Origin: Polyrhizophydium stewartii
Lineage: Eukaryota > Chytridiomycota > Chytridiomycetes > Rhizophydiales
DNA length: 27,659 nt
Direction of reading: 5' to 3'
NCBI GenBank assembly: GCA_027604665.1
Contig: JADGIZ010000090.1
Coordinates: 1 to 27,659, forward strand
The position numbers and the translations under genes are program-made. The notes below the pieces were generated by a model. It ran no database searches. It was not told the DNA's origin and worked only from the letters and a program-made list of their open reading frames with translations. Each line of letters opens with the position of its first letter. Position 1 is the first letter of the stretch. Positions 11,008 to 21,700 of this stretch are shown here, piece after piece.

Positions 11008-11189
11008 CTGCGAGCAGGGCAAAGTCGCTCGCGGCGTCTCTGGCCGGGTGTGGCCTCAGAAGACCCTCGCCACCTGTCGCGGAGGACCCCGCATGCAGAG
11101 GCCAGCCAGAGTCAGAGCCCCCGGGGGAGAGTCGGGGCGGGCACCACACCTGCCGCCCGCCGCAGATCCGCGCTTGCCCTCACGCTGAG
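11008..11189. promoter_or_regulatory. Divergent promoter region between BABAM1 and delta-COP
   Basis: 182 bases separate the two start codons, which face away from each other. The region is very GC-rich, with no TATA-like element. Both genes carry an intron directly after a tiny first coding exon, so some regulatory sequence may lie in those introns. This is inferred from the layout. Confidence 0.45.
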
Positions 11190-13758
11190 ATGGTCGGGCG
11201 GCGCCGCACGCCCGCGAGTCGCCCGGCGTCGCTGACCCGGACGCCCCCGCCCTCGTGCCTGCCTTGACACGCAACCCCCTTGGCCGGCTACCGGGCCTCA
11301 CCGCTCTTACCTGCACCAGGTCGTCCTGGCAGCCTCCATTTGCACCAAGGCCGGCAAGGGTGCGTCTCCCGCAGCCGACCCGGCCCCCGCCGTCCATGCG
11401 GCGTCGGTCTGCTCCTTCTCGGCGCTGCGCCGCCTCGGTGTGCTGACGCTCGCCCCCGCCCCGCTGTCTCCTGGTGCGCCCGCCCACACCTGTGCGCACG
11501 CACGCTGGCCCGCGCACACGCACGCACCACCCGTCCGCACGCACCCGCGGCCCCGCGGCCCCGCGGCCCCGCGCGCAGCCGTGCTCTCCCGCCAGTTCGT
11601 CGAGATGTCGCGCTCGCGGATCGAGGGCCTGATTGCCTCGTTCCCCAAGCTCATTGGCGCCAGCGACCAGCACACCTACGTCGAGACCGACGCCGTGCGC
11701 TATGTCTACCAGGTGCCCCGCATGCAGCGTTGTGTCTTCCGCCCGCTCTGGCCTACCGTGCTGCCGACCGCGCCGCGCTGACGCCTGCTGTGCTCGCGCC
11801 ACGTCGCCTCGACGCTGCAGCCCCTCGACAACCTGTTCATGGTGCTCGTGACGACCAAGAACTCCAACATCCTGCAGGACATTGACACCCTGCACCTCTT
11901 TGCTCGTGTCGTTTCCGAGTACTGCCGCTCCAACGACGAGCGCGAGATCGCCAAGCATGCATTCGACCTGGTGCTTGTGTTTGACGAGGTCATCTCGCTG
12001 GGATACCGAGAGAACATCAACCTCGCGCAGATCCGCACGATCTCGGTCATGGAGAGTCACGAGGAGCGTGTCCAGGCCGAAATCGAGAAGGTGCGAACCC
12101 CGCCACCATGCCGTAGGCTGCCTCCAAGGCCTCGTCTGACGCCGCAATCCACAATCGTGTGCAGAACAAGGAGAAGGAAGCCAAGGAGGAGCTCAAGCGC
12201 AAGGCTCGGATGATCGACCAGCAGAAGCGCGAAAGTGCCAAGCGTGGATTCAGCGGTGGCATGCCCGGCTCTGGCGGCTACGGCGGCTTTGGTGCCGGCG
12301 GCGGCTCTGGTTTCTCGGGCAACTCGTTCTCGTCTGGCGGTGTTGGAGGCGGCGCTGGCTCAGGGTTCGGACCATCGTCAGGCGCCGGGAGCTTCGGCCA
12401 GTCTCAAGCACCTGCTGCTCCCAGCGCCAACTCGTTCGGCAAGCTTGCTGCTCCTGCAAGGTGCGCGCCGTCTCTGCCGACCCTCGCCGCGGCTGAGTCT
12501 GGGCTGCGACTGACCCACTCTTGCGGTACTTGCTCTGCAGCGGCTCGCCCATGGCTCTCGGCCGCGGACTGCAGCTCGGCGGTGGACAGCGCCAGAACAA
12601 CCTTCTGGCGACGATCACCGCTGACGAGGGCATCCAGGCGCCTGCCGCGCCGGCAGGACTCGGCACCGCCTCGAACACGTCGCCGGCTGCCGCCGTGGCG
12701 TCCGCCAGGGAAGAGAGCGTGCACATTGCCGTTGAGGAGAAGATCTCAGTGACCACCAGCCGCGACGGCAGCCTGCAAGCGCTTGAGATCAACGGCAGCA
12801 TGATGCTCAAGATCAACGACCCGTCGACCGCGCGTGTGCGCCTCGCCGTGTCGCACCTGAACGACCCCAACGTTCGCTTCACCGTGCGTGCTGCGCCATT
12901 GCAGGTGCGGCGCTGCAGCTTATCCTGCACGCTGTCTGACGCCGGATGCGCACTCGCCTGCAGACGCACCCCAACATCGACAAGGCGCTGTGGGCGTCCG
13001 AGTCGGTCATTGCGCTGCGCGACCCCTCCCGCCCCTTCCCCGTCGGTCAGGCTATTGGCATCCTGCGGTGGAAGGTCTCGACGCGAAGCGAATCGCTTGC
13101 GCCGCTTCTGAGTGGGTGCACCTCTGCGTTGCTCTTTCCAGCAACACAAGGGACACATCTGCACACGCTAACGCCGCTCTCGGCCGACGCATTTCAGTCA
13201 ACTGCTGGCCGTCGCCGACCGGCGCCGGTGCGTGCGACGTCAACATCGAGTACGAGCTGCAGAACACGGCACTCGAGCTGCACAATGTCGAGATCACCAT
13301 CCCATATCCGTGAGTCGCCGGAAACACATGGCCTTTGCGACCCGTGCTCGCGGACATGCGCTGACGCAAGACTCGCAACCTTGCGCCAGCGGCGGCACGC
13401 CGCCGACCGTCGGCGACATCGAGGGCCACTACAAGATTGACCGCCAGAAGCGCGCAATCCAGTGGTCGCTGCCGCTGATTGACGCCTCGAACGCGTCGGG
13501 CATGCTCGAGTTCAATGTCCAGAGCGAGGACGTGGACGGATTCTACCCAATCCAGATCCAGTTTTCCTCATCGCGGCTCCTCAACCCCATTCAGGCACGT
13601 GGAGCTGAGGACAAGCACCGCGGCCGTGCCTGCGCAGCCGACTGCGATGCTGACACTGGCGCTCAACCCAGATCACTGGCGCTGCGCTTGTCGACGGCCC
13701 CGCAGCCCCGTTCTCAATCGACCAGACTCTCAAGGCGGACATCTACCAGGTCGTCTAA
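11190..13758 (+). CDS. ARCN1: Coatomer subunit delta (delta-COP)
   Basis: Delta-COP is part of the COPI coat for Golgi-to-ER transport. Ten exons are proposed: 11190-11192, 11320-11359, 11579-11712, 11821-12090, 12165-12460, 12541-12883, 12964-13111, 13198-13309, 13390-13594 and 13672-13758, giving 545 residues (human 511). The longin-like N-terminal domain holds [44 protein letters not shown] and [14 protein letters not shown] Gly/Ser-rich linker (about residues 175-245) follows a basic helix. The mu-homology domain holds [47 protein letters not shown] and [19 protein letters not shown]. The ATG-only first exon is the weakest part: GTC GTC CTG has no in-frame upstream ATG and follows a CTTAC...CAG acceptor. 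Intron 9 needs a GC donor. Intron 2 is 219 bp. Confidence 0.95.
13595..13671 (+). other. GC-AG intron 9 of delta-COP
   Basis: This 77-bp intron has donor GCACGT after CAG and acceptor CCCAG, with CTGAC 18 bases upstream of the acceptor. The phase-0 join reads [11 protein letters not shown], matching human IQVTKVTQVDG without a gap. The nearest GT donor, four bases on, would break the frame. Confidence 0.75.
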
Positions 13759-13918
13759 TTCGCGCTTCATCGTCGGCAGCAACGCGAGCGCGACTCGCGC
13801 CGCGAATAACAAGAGTGCCGTTTTCCGTGCACAAACGTGTGCCGCCCGCGAGCGCTCGCAGTGCAATGGGGCAGCGGATGCAGAATGCCGAGGCAGGATG
13901 CGTGTCGGACACTGAGTT

Positions 13919-15367
13919 CTATTGCGTCCCAACGGCAGCAGCATGCAGTCGCATCCCAGCGAGCTTGATGGCGGTTACCAGCCGTGCAAAGGCGCCGCTG
14001 TAGCGCTTGCGCGTTTGCGCGTTCACGACCTCGCTCTCGATCAAGCCGGCGGGTCCAATCCCGCAGAACTGCGCCATGACCGTGTCGAGAAAGAGGCTCA
14101 TGTCCGCGGCCGACCAAGGGAAGGCGATGCATGGATCGACAACTTTTTCTTGGATGGTGGCAAAAAGGTCTCGGATCTCGCGGTTGTTGATGAGGCCCGC
14201 GCCGATGCTCATGATGTTGCGCAGCAGCACCTTGAAGGCACTCGCGCCTGCGCGCTCCAGAATGTGCTGCTGCCCAAGCGATGCGAGCTGAGCGGCAGTC
14301 GCGACGCGCAGCTGCTCGAGTGTTTCTTTGGAGTTGAAGAGCAGCGCGCGCAAGTCACGGCTGTCCTGCGCCAGCGACGCGTCGAGCTCCTCGAGGACAG
14401 TCTTTGTTGAGGCGGTGAAGTGCGTCATGAATATGGAGGCGACTGCGCGAGTTCAAGAGAGGGGGGTCAGCAAGCGAGCCTGCGACGCGGCGCTGGCGAC
14501 GCGGGGAAAAGCGGCAGTGCGCAGTGCGAACCATATACAAAGTCCGAGAAGCGCAGATGCGCTATGCGCTTTTTTGTGGTGTCGAAGCGGTAGTTGTTGA
14601 TGAAGATGATGTTGGCGTACTGCTGGGCGAGATCCTGGGGAAGCAGGAACTCGCGCTGGATGACCGAGACCATCTCCGCATCTGCATCCTCGACGCGCTT
14701 GATGATGCGCTTGAGGTTGTCGAACATGCGGCGACAGCTGATGATGTGCACGCGGGTGCGGCTGCAGACCTCCTCGAGCTCCTTGCGCACGCGCGACGTG
14801 AGCTTCTTTCCCAGCAGCTCGCGGATGACGCGCTCGTCGAAGCCATAGTACGACTCGATCAAGAACTGCTTTGTCGACTGCGGCATCGGAAACAGCGGCT
14901 GCGACGACAGCTGGCGCGGCTGGTGCAGGAAGCCTTCGATGATCTCAAAGTTGCGGTACTGCGTTGTGACAAAGTGGGCGACCTGGTTCTGTTCTGGCCG
15001 CAAGGCGCCGGCGGCCGCAGCTCGCTTGCGGTGCTGCACGAGCGCGACGTTGATTGCGTTGTCGACTGCAGACACGCAGTGTGCGGGTGGCATGCAGGCG
15101 TGCGTGCGTGTGTGGGGGGGGCCGGGGCCGCACGGGCGATGCGGAGGAGGGTGTTGTGTGAGCCCGCCACGGCCGCCACGCCGGCCACAGCGCCAAGCGC
15201 CGCGGCGGAGGCAGAGGCAGTGCTTCCGCTGCTCGCGCGCGGCGCCCGCACGCATGCGGGTTCCGCGGGTGGGCGGGCGGCGCACCGGTCAGGCCCATGA
15301 GCCATATTTGCCAGAGCGTCTTGTCGATGACGATGGTGTTGGAGAAAAAGCCGGTGAAGCTCGACAT
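13919..15367 (-). CDS. FIBP: FIBP-like protein (acidic FGF intracellular-binding protein family)
   Basis: Three exons, 15367-15286, 15065-14532 and 14442-13919, give 379 residues (human about 360). The match to FIBP is strong in the middle: QFLIESYYGFDERVIRELLG (human ALLIERYYAFDEAFVREVLG), IISCRRMFDNLKRIIKRVED, FLLPQDLAQQYANIIFINNY and KRIAHLRFSDF. The N-terminal start MSSFTGFFSNTIVIDKTLW and the C-terminal NNREIRDLFATIQEKVVDPC and FPWSAADMSLFLDTV also fit. FIBP was named for binding FGF1 in animals, but its cellular role is poorly known; a role here cannot involve FGF and must be older. No membrane segment or signal peptide is seen. Intron 1 is 220 bp with a G run. It is convergent with delta-COP (160 bp between stops) and divergent from TFB4. 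Confidence 0.95.
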
Positions 15368-15471
15368 GGTGGGAAGGGCTGCTGCCGCTCATGTCGCCGA
15401 GGCAACCGCGCCAGAAACCGGCGCACCCGGCAAAGGACAACCGGGCGGCGGGCCGCGCTCACTTGGCGCCG
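15368..15471. promoter_or_regulatory. Divergent promoter region between FIBP and TFB4
   Basis: These 104 bases separate the start codons of FIBP (minus) and TFB4 (plus). The sequence is GC-rich with no recognisable TATA box. Overlapping or shared control is inferred from spacing only. Confidence 0.45.
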
Positions 15472-16848
15472 ATGCCCGCCGGGTTTGCGTACTCGGGGTC
15501 CGGCGCCGCGGCCGGTGAGGCACGCGCCAGCGCGCGGCAGGTGCTGGCAACCCCTGCCTCCTCTGCTGCCGCCGTCGCCGACGTTGGAGGCGCGCTGACG
15601 CCGTCGTCTGTGCCCCGGCAGAGTCGCCGAGCGTGCTGGCGCTGGTCGTCGACGTCGAGCCGCTCGAGTGGGCTGCGGCAGGCTCGCTGGAGCGCACCGT
15701 CGACCAGCTGCTTGTCCTGGTCAACGCGCACCTAGCGCTGCAGCACAACAACCGCCTGGCCGTGGTTGCCGCCACCGCATCCCGCTGCGAGATCGTCTAT
15801 CCGCCGCCTGCAAGCGTCGCCGCTCCTGCCTCGGCGGTTGCCGCAGGCGACCCGGCCAGCACCGCCGACGCCAACTCGCCCGACCAGCACGCGGGCGAGC
15901 ACGCTGCCGCCAGCGTCGACCTCGCTGCAGCGCGCAAGCCCGCGAACGTGTACAAGCAGTTCTTTGATGTCGACAACCACGTCGTGCGCCGCCTCCGCCA
16001 GATCGTGTCCGAGGACCTCGCCTCATCCGCCACAGCGACCGGTGCGAGACTCTTGTGCGCAGCCATGCACGAGCCGGCCACGATGTCGCTGACGCCATTC
16101 ACCGTATGACAGGCACCTCGAAGCCTTCCAAAATCGCTGGCGCACTGTCGCTTTCGCTCACATGCAAGTGCCTTGCCAAAACGGCCTCGGTGGAGGATGT
16201 GACTCGCTGACCTGGACCGCAGACATCCACAAGCTGCTCGGGACGACCCCGGCCGACACGCAGTCACGCATTCTCGTGGTCTCGACATCGCCCGACGGGC
16301 CTGCGCAGTACATTCCGATCATGAACTGCATCTTCGCTGCGCAGCGCCAGAACACGCCGATCGACGTCTGCCGCATGTCCAAGACGCCCTCCGTGTTCCT
16401 GCCGCAGGCGGCGCACATCACGGGCGGCATCTACCTGCACCTGCAGAATCCGGAGCATCTTATCCAGCATCTGATTGTGCGTCGGCTGAGTGGCGGCCAA
16501 ACCAGTCACCGCTTTCTGATATCCGGCTGACTCGCTGCGCCTGGGGCAGCATGTGTTCCTTCCCGACCCAACCACCCGCAAGCTGCTGTGCGTTGCGAGT
16601 GACGACGAGATTGACTTTCGAGCGTCATGCTTCTGCCACAAGCGCAACATCGACATTGGCTATGTATGCAGCGTGTGCCTGTCGAGTGAGCGGCCGCCAC
16701 ACACGCCTCCAGACGCCGCTCGGCCCGCTGACCTCCACCGCCTCACGACGCAGTCTTTTGCTCGGTCCGTGCCGAGTGCTCGACGTGCAGCTCGCGCTTC
16801 GGCGCTGGGCCTCTTGGATCGGGCCACCGCCCTGCCCCGCCGGAATGA
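15472..16848 (+). CDS. GTF2H3: TFIIH core subunit Tfb4/p34 (GTF2H3)
   Basis: Tfb4 is the VWA-like subunit of core TFIIH, used in promoter opening and nucleotide excision repair, and pairs with p44/Ssl1. Six exons join in phase: 15472-15514, 15622-16041, 16113-16163, 16223-16476, 16550-16685 and 16754-16848, giving 332 residues (human 308). Seen in order: SVLALVVDVEPLEW (VWA strand 1), LVNAHLALQHNNRLAVVA, SLTYIHKLLG, SRILVVSTSPDGPAQYIPI, NCIFAAQRQNTPIDVC, AHITGGIYL and VFLPDP. The C-terminal zinc-binding region has paired cysteines: ASCFCHKRN, GYVCSVCLSIFC, then AECSTCSSRF. A Ser/Ala/Pro-rich insert at about residues 65-110 is longer than in human. Intron 3 requires a GC donor; with it the join reads LTYIH, as in human LCYIH. 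Confidence 0.96.
16164..16222 (+). other. GC-AG intron 3 of TFB4
   Basis: This 59-bp intron starts GCAAGT and ends GCAG, with CTGAC 12 bases before the acceptor. No GT in the exon gives the right phase. The GC donor gives LT-YIHKLLG, matching the human YIH at this point. Confidence 0.8.
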
Positions 16849-16922
16849 AGAGCGCCGGCATGCATCCGTCGGTCGCAGGCTTGGGATAAGCCGCCCAATC
16901 GGCGATGTTGTGGTTTCCGCGA

Positions 16923-18674
16923 ATGCTGCTGAGACGACAAGCGGCTGCCGCCAGCGCCGCCTGTGCGCGGACGGCGCGAGCCGCCACGCTGGCATTCAGG
17001 CCGCCGCCGCTGCGGCGCGGGCTGCACGCCGAGCCGTCACCCGACGCCTTTGTCGAGCAGCCTGCTGCGTCGGCCAGGGTCTGGCAGTCCAGCGCCCGCA
17101 TCGGCGAGTACGCCGCGAGGCCGCTCAACACCGTCACGCTCGAGTATCTGCTCACGCTCGGCCGCAAGCGGGACATCCTCGGCTGGTCGGCAGTCGTCTC
17201 GCACGAGCTGCCCGTGCGTCTGGCGCGCCGGGTGCGAGGTGGGCGCCTGCCCCGCCGGCCCGCTGTCGCGCTGCAGTCTCGTCCGCTGTCTCCACGGCGG
17301 CCGCCTCGGCAGCCACGGGGCGACAGCCGCCCGTCGAAGCCAGTGTTCCCGCGGTGGCCCGCAGCTGACCCGAGCGCGTCGGCCTGCCGCCACGCCCCCG
17401 CCCGCCGCGCGCTGCGTGGGCCCGCGCGTGCGCTGTCCGCCTGCAGCCATCCAGAAGCTGCCCTTCATTGTCGGCGTCAACCCGTGGATCCGCAGCCTCT
17501 ACGAGCTCTATCTCGAGTCGTTTGAGCGCATCTCCTCCATGCCCCCGGCGCGGACCGACGCCGACATACACAAGCTGGCCGACACGGTGGCCGAGCTGAC
17601 CGAGTCGCACAAGACGGTCATCCCCAAGCTCGCCAAAGGTGCGTCGGCTCGCCCGCCCGCGGCGGCCGCTGCTTGCCCCGGCCGACGGTCAGCTGACGCC
17701 GGCTGCGCCACAACGCTCCTTGCTCCGCCGGCAGGCTTCATGGAATGCGGCCGATACATGGAACCGGACCTTGCGCGCGAGTTCCTCGATGGCATGATCC
17801 ACTCGCGCATCGGCACGCGCGGTGCGTCGGCCATGCTCGGCCCACCCATATATGCCTGCGGAGATGCTGATCCAGCCGCAGTCATCGCCGAGCACTTTCT
17901 GGCGCTGCTCAGCGAGCGCGAGGGCTGGATCGGCGTCGTCAACATGCAGGTTTCACCCGCCAGCATCCTTCGGTCCACGGCCAACTATGTGCAGGAGATC
18001 TGCGAATACAACTACGGCTCCGCGCCAGAGTTTGAGCTCACGGGCCATACAGATGCGCGCATCGCATACATCCCCGTGCACATGGAGTATATTTTCATGG
18101 AGCTGCTCAAGAACGCCATGCGCGCGACGGTCGAGTTCTCGCAGCGCACGGGCCGTGCAGAGCACCCGCCCGTCGAGATCGCCATCGCAAGCAGCGCGTC
18201 GGATCTCGTCGTGCGACTGCGCGACCACGGCGGCGGCATCCCGCTCGAGCGTGAGTGGCCCCGCAGGCCCTAAATTGGCCGCGACGGCGATGGATGGCGC
18301 TGCTGACTGGCAGGCGTGCACCGCACAAGATATCGAGCGTGTGTGGGAGTACAGTTTCACGACCGTGCCCAAGTATGCGGACGAGGACGACGACGCCGGA
18401 GGCATCTTCTCAACGCAAGCGCGACTCAGCATGCAGCAGGGCGTGGGCGGCCCCATCGCCGGCCTTGGATTTGGCTTGCCCATGTCCCGTATCTATGGTG
18501 CGAGGCGCGGTGCGTCGCGCATCGCGCAAGATCCATCTGCTGACGCCCAGCGCTTGCTGCAAAGCCAAATACTTTGGTGGCTCGCTCGAGTTCAGGACCG
18601 TCCATGGCCACGGAACCGACCTCTTTGTGCGCTTCCCGAACATCACCCAGATCGAGCCGTCTTTCAACATTTGA
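16923..18674 (+). CDS. BCKDK: Mitochondrial BCKDK/PDK-family protein kinase
   Basis: The family phosphorylates and inactivates the E1 alpha subunit of mitochondrial branched-chain 2-oxoacid or pyruvate dehydrogenase. Six exons, 16923-17238, 17447-17638, 17735-17821, 17882-18250, 18330-18497 and 18565-18674, give 413 residues (human BCKDK 412). The N-terminus, MLLRRQAAAASAACARTAR, is Arg/Ala-rich without acids, as in a mitochondrial presequence. The helical domain has SHELPVRLARRVRAIQKLPF and VNPWIRSLYELYL. The GHKL ATP site shows the N-box ELLKNAMRAT (about residue 272), G1 box DHGGGI (about 313) and G2 box GLGFGLP (about 366), then GTDLFVRF. The end, SFNI, and the ERVWEYSFTT block favour BCKDK over PDK. 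The G1 box has His where human paralogues have Arg. The exon 5 acceptor is AAG rather than CAG. Confidence 0.93.
17822..17881 (+). other. In-frame 60-bp intron in the BCKDK-like gene
   Basis: This intron (GTGCGT...GCAG) is 60 bases, a multiple of three, and has no stop codon in the frame of the gene. If retained it would add 20 residues. Removing it gives TRVIAEHFLALL, which aligns with human IRMLATHHLALH, so the spliced form is the main one. Confidence 0.7.
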
Positions 18675-18797
18675 ATGAATCTTCTGCTGTTGCATCCGCC
18701 CACCGCCCAGTGTGCTGCTCGCTTCGCCGCGGAGCCGCCGCGGAACAGGCGATGACGCCTCTGGTTGGTTTCTCTTGGCGGCCTTGCCCCCAACGGC

Positions 18798-21700
18798 ATG
18801 ACGAGCGCGGCCATCGACGTCGTCTTTGTTGTCGACGGGTCTGCGGCCATGAAGCGGGCCTACGCGGCGCTCGCCTCCAACTACATCGAGCCCATAGTCC
18901 GCACGCTTGCCTCTGCCGCGCCAGGCGTCGACGCCGCACACGCCGACGGCGACGCCAAGGTGCAGACGCACCGTGCTCTCACGTCGTGAAGCGCGCCGAC
19001 CCTGACCTGCACCCGCACTGGGCCTGCCTTCTGCCCGCCTCCCGCCCGCTCGCCGGCTGCGCTCAGCACCTCGTGCGCTTTGGCCTCGTTGTCTTCAGAG
19101 ACTACCCGCCGTTCGCGCCCATCACCGTCCAGAACGTGATCCTGACCGAGGACGTGCCCACGCTGCTCACCGCACTCAAGAACACCGACTTCCGCAACGG
19201 TGGCCTTGTCCACAACGCCGCCGCCGAGGGCGTTGCCACGGCGGTCCAGATGCTGCGTCGCCTGCGTGCAGACCGGCCCGATGCCGTCCAGCACTGCATC
19301 TTCGTGTCGGCGACCTTGCCGCATGTCTCCGGCTGCAGGCTGCCCATGAACCACGGGTTCGCGGGCAAGACCTTTGTGGATCTCGCCAAGGCGATGCCCA
19401 GTGTGGGTCGCCCACTCCACCGTGCCCGCCTGTCCTCGCCCTGCGGCTGACCTCGGTCTCTGGTGCACTTGTGATGCCCGTCCACTTGCAGGAGCATATC
19501 CACATGTCTGTCGTCATGCCCTTTCGCGGAGCGCCGCTCACCGATGAGCTTCTCGAGGCGGTACGCCCCACCACGCATACCCGTCCTCCTCGAGACGACC
19601 GCAGTCCCGCTGACCAGAGCGCATGAAAACGTGCCCAGGCCAGTGTCCTCCCGATCACCGACGAGTCGCACTCCAAAGGCGACTTTGTCCGCCTTGCCGG
19701 GATCCGCCTTCCGTCGTCCAAACGAATGTCGCTCCAACACGACGCCGATCTTGACATCCTGGCGTCCGAGTCTCGCGGCGCTAAGCGGCCCAAGACAGAG
19801 TCGGGCACGCCGACCGCATCACATGTCGGCACTCCATCCTCTGCCTTGTCTTCTTCGCATTCGCCCATCGCAGAGCCGCTGCCGCCGGCTCTTCCCGACC
19901 TGAAGCCGGTCCCAATCAAGATCGAGCACGACTCGCAGCACAAGCCAGAGTCGCTCCCCCAAAGTGCAATGCTGGCGCCAGGGTCCTCTGCAGCTGCAGC
20001 AAAAGCCCAAGCGGCTTCCCAGGCGACCGGTCTGCGCCATAATCAGCAGCAGCAGCAGCAGCAGCCCAACCTCACTCCACAAACCCAGCTGTCTGATGCT
20101 TTGGCCGCGCAACTCGGACAGCAAGCCGCCATATCGCAGATGCAGAGCAGCGCTGCTTTTATGGCGCAGCAAGCATCGCACCAAGTGCAGCCGCAGTCGA
20201 TCTCGGCCCAAGGCGGCATTGCCGCAAGACAGAACGTTGTCGGCCAACAGCAAAACCTGGCTTTCCTGCAGAACCAGCAGCAGCAGCATCAGCAGCACAT
20301 TGCTCGCAATCGCGCTGTCGTATCGCCCAACCCGCAGCCTGCAACGGCTGTCACGCAGCAGCTCCAGCAAGATCAGCAGCAGCCGGCGCATTCGCAGCTT
20401 GTGCAGCAGCATGAGCAGCAGCAGCTCCAGCAGCAGCAGCAGCTCCAGCAACAGCAGCTCCAGCAGCAGCAACTCCAACAGCAACAGCAACCCGGCGTGG
20501 TGACGCAACCTCATGCTGCCATGCAGGCCGGCCTGCAGTCGGGTCTCAATGCAGCCCAGCCGACGCTGCAAAGCTCGATGCAGAGCTCGATTCAGACCTC
20601 GCTTCAACAGTCCATCCAACACCTCCAGCCGTCGCAGCTGCAGGCCATGTTCCCAAACCTGACTCCCGACCAGCTCCAGCAGCTTCAGGCAATGATGGCG
20701 CAGCAACAGGCTGCACAGCAGGCCCAGCAACAAGCTGCTCAGCAAGCTGCTCAGCAAGCTGCCCAGCAAGCGCAGCAGGCGCAGCAGGCGCAGCAGCAAC
20801 CGCCTCAATCGCAGCAGCTGCAATCGCAGTTCCAGCTGGCCCAGCAGGCCCAGCCGCGTCCGCCCAGCACTGTGTTCCGGCCCGCCGCACCGGCCGTTGT
20901 GCACCAGCAAGGCATGCCTGGAGCAGGCCCGCCGTGGCGCGGCCAGTTCGTATGGAACACGACTGATCCGCACACAAAGCAGCTGCGCGAGACAACATGC
21001 AGCCTGATGGCGATTCCGGCGCGAGCGCAGATGCCCCTGGAGGAGATCGCAGTCTCGCTGTGGCCGTCGCGCCTTGTGTTCCAGCACAAGATCCAGCTCG
21101 CGGACGAGGTAGTGCAGCGCATCCTCGGGCACCCGCAGATTCCCATTGTGCAGTTTGTGCCCGAGCAGATCCAAAACGACCCCAATACCAAAATCTACCA
21201 AAATCTCGTCACCTTACTGAGCACAGGCCAATTTGGCATGGCGGTCAAGTTCTCACCGACAACAGGTCAGCCGACAGCGCAGCTCGGCATCGTCATTGTG
21301 CACCACTCGAGCAACCTCTTTGGGCTTGTGTTTGTCAAGACGGCCATTGACTCGGCCATCAAGACGCTCGAGGCCCTGCAGCGCCAGGTGAGCGGCATGC
21401 ACAACCTCGGCTTGCTGTTGGATGCTAACCATGCTGTTCAGCATTTGCAACAGCTGGGCCAGCCCACCGCACAGGCAGCTCAGCCCCCGCCTGCAGCCCT
21501 GCCCACGGCTCTGGCCGCCTCGACGCCAAACATCACGCAGACCCTCGCGAGCCAGATGCTTGCCGCGGGGCAGGCGGGCATGCAGATTCCAATCCAGCAG
21601 GTGATCCAGGCAAGCGGTCTGTCCGCAGCGCAGGCAATCTTGGCGCAGCAACAGCAACAGCAGCAGCAGCAGCAGCAGCATCAAACTCAGGCACAACTAG

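Noticed and set aside
11056..12147. Minus-strand frame of 363 codons opposite delta-COP
   Set aside because: Delta-COP exons on the plus strand are clear by homology. The opposite frame is Arg/Gly/Ala-rich, as expected in GC-rich antisense.
13310..16222. Frameshifts suggesting pseudogenes in delta-COP and TFB4
   Set aside because: The apparent frame changes disappear when introns, including GC-AG introns, are removed. The joined proteins are complete.
19819..21201. Long minus-strand open frame (460 codons) opposite MED25
   Set aside because: It is very rich in Leu because it is the antisense of Gln codons. Stop codons are rare opposite CAG/CAA runs, so the frame is a shadow.
20040..21680. 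Repeat array resembling a CRISPR or satellite
   Set aside because: The repeats are triplet codons inside an open frame, with no spacer structure, and the genome is eukaryotic.
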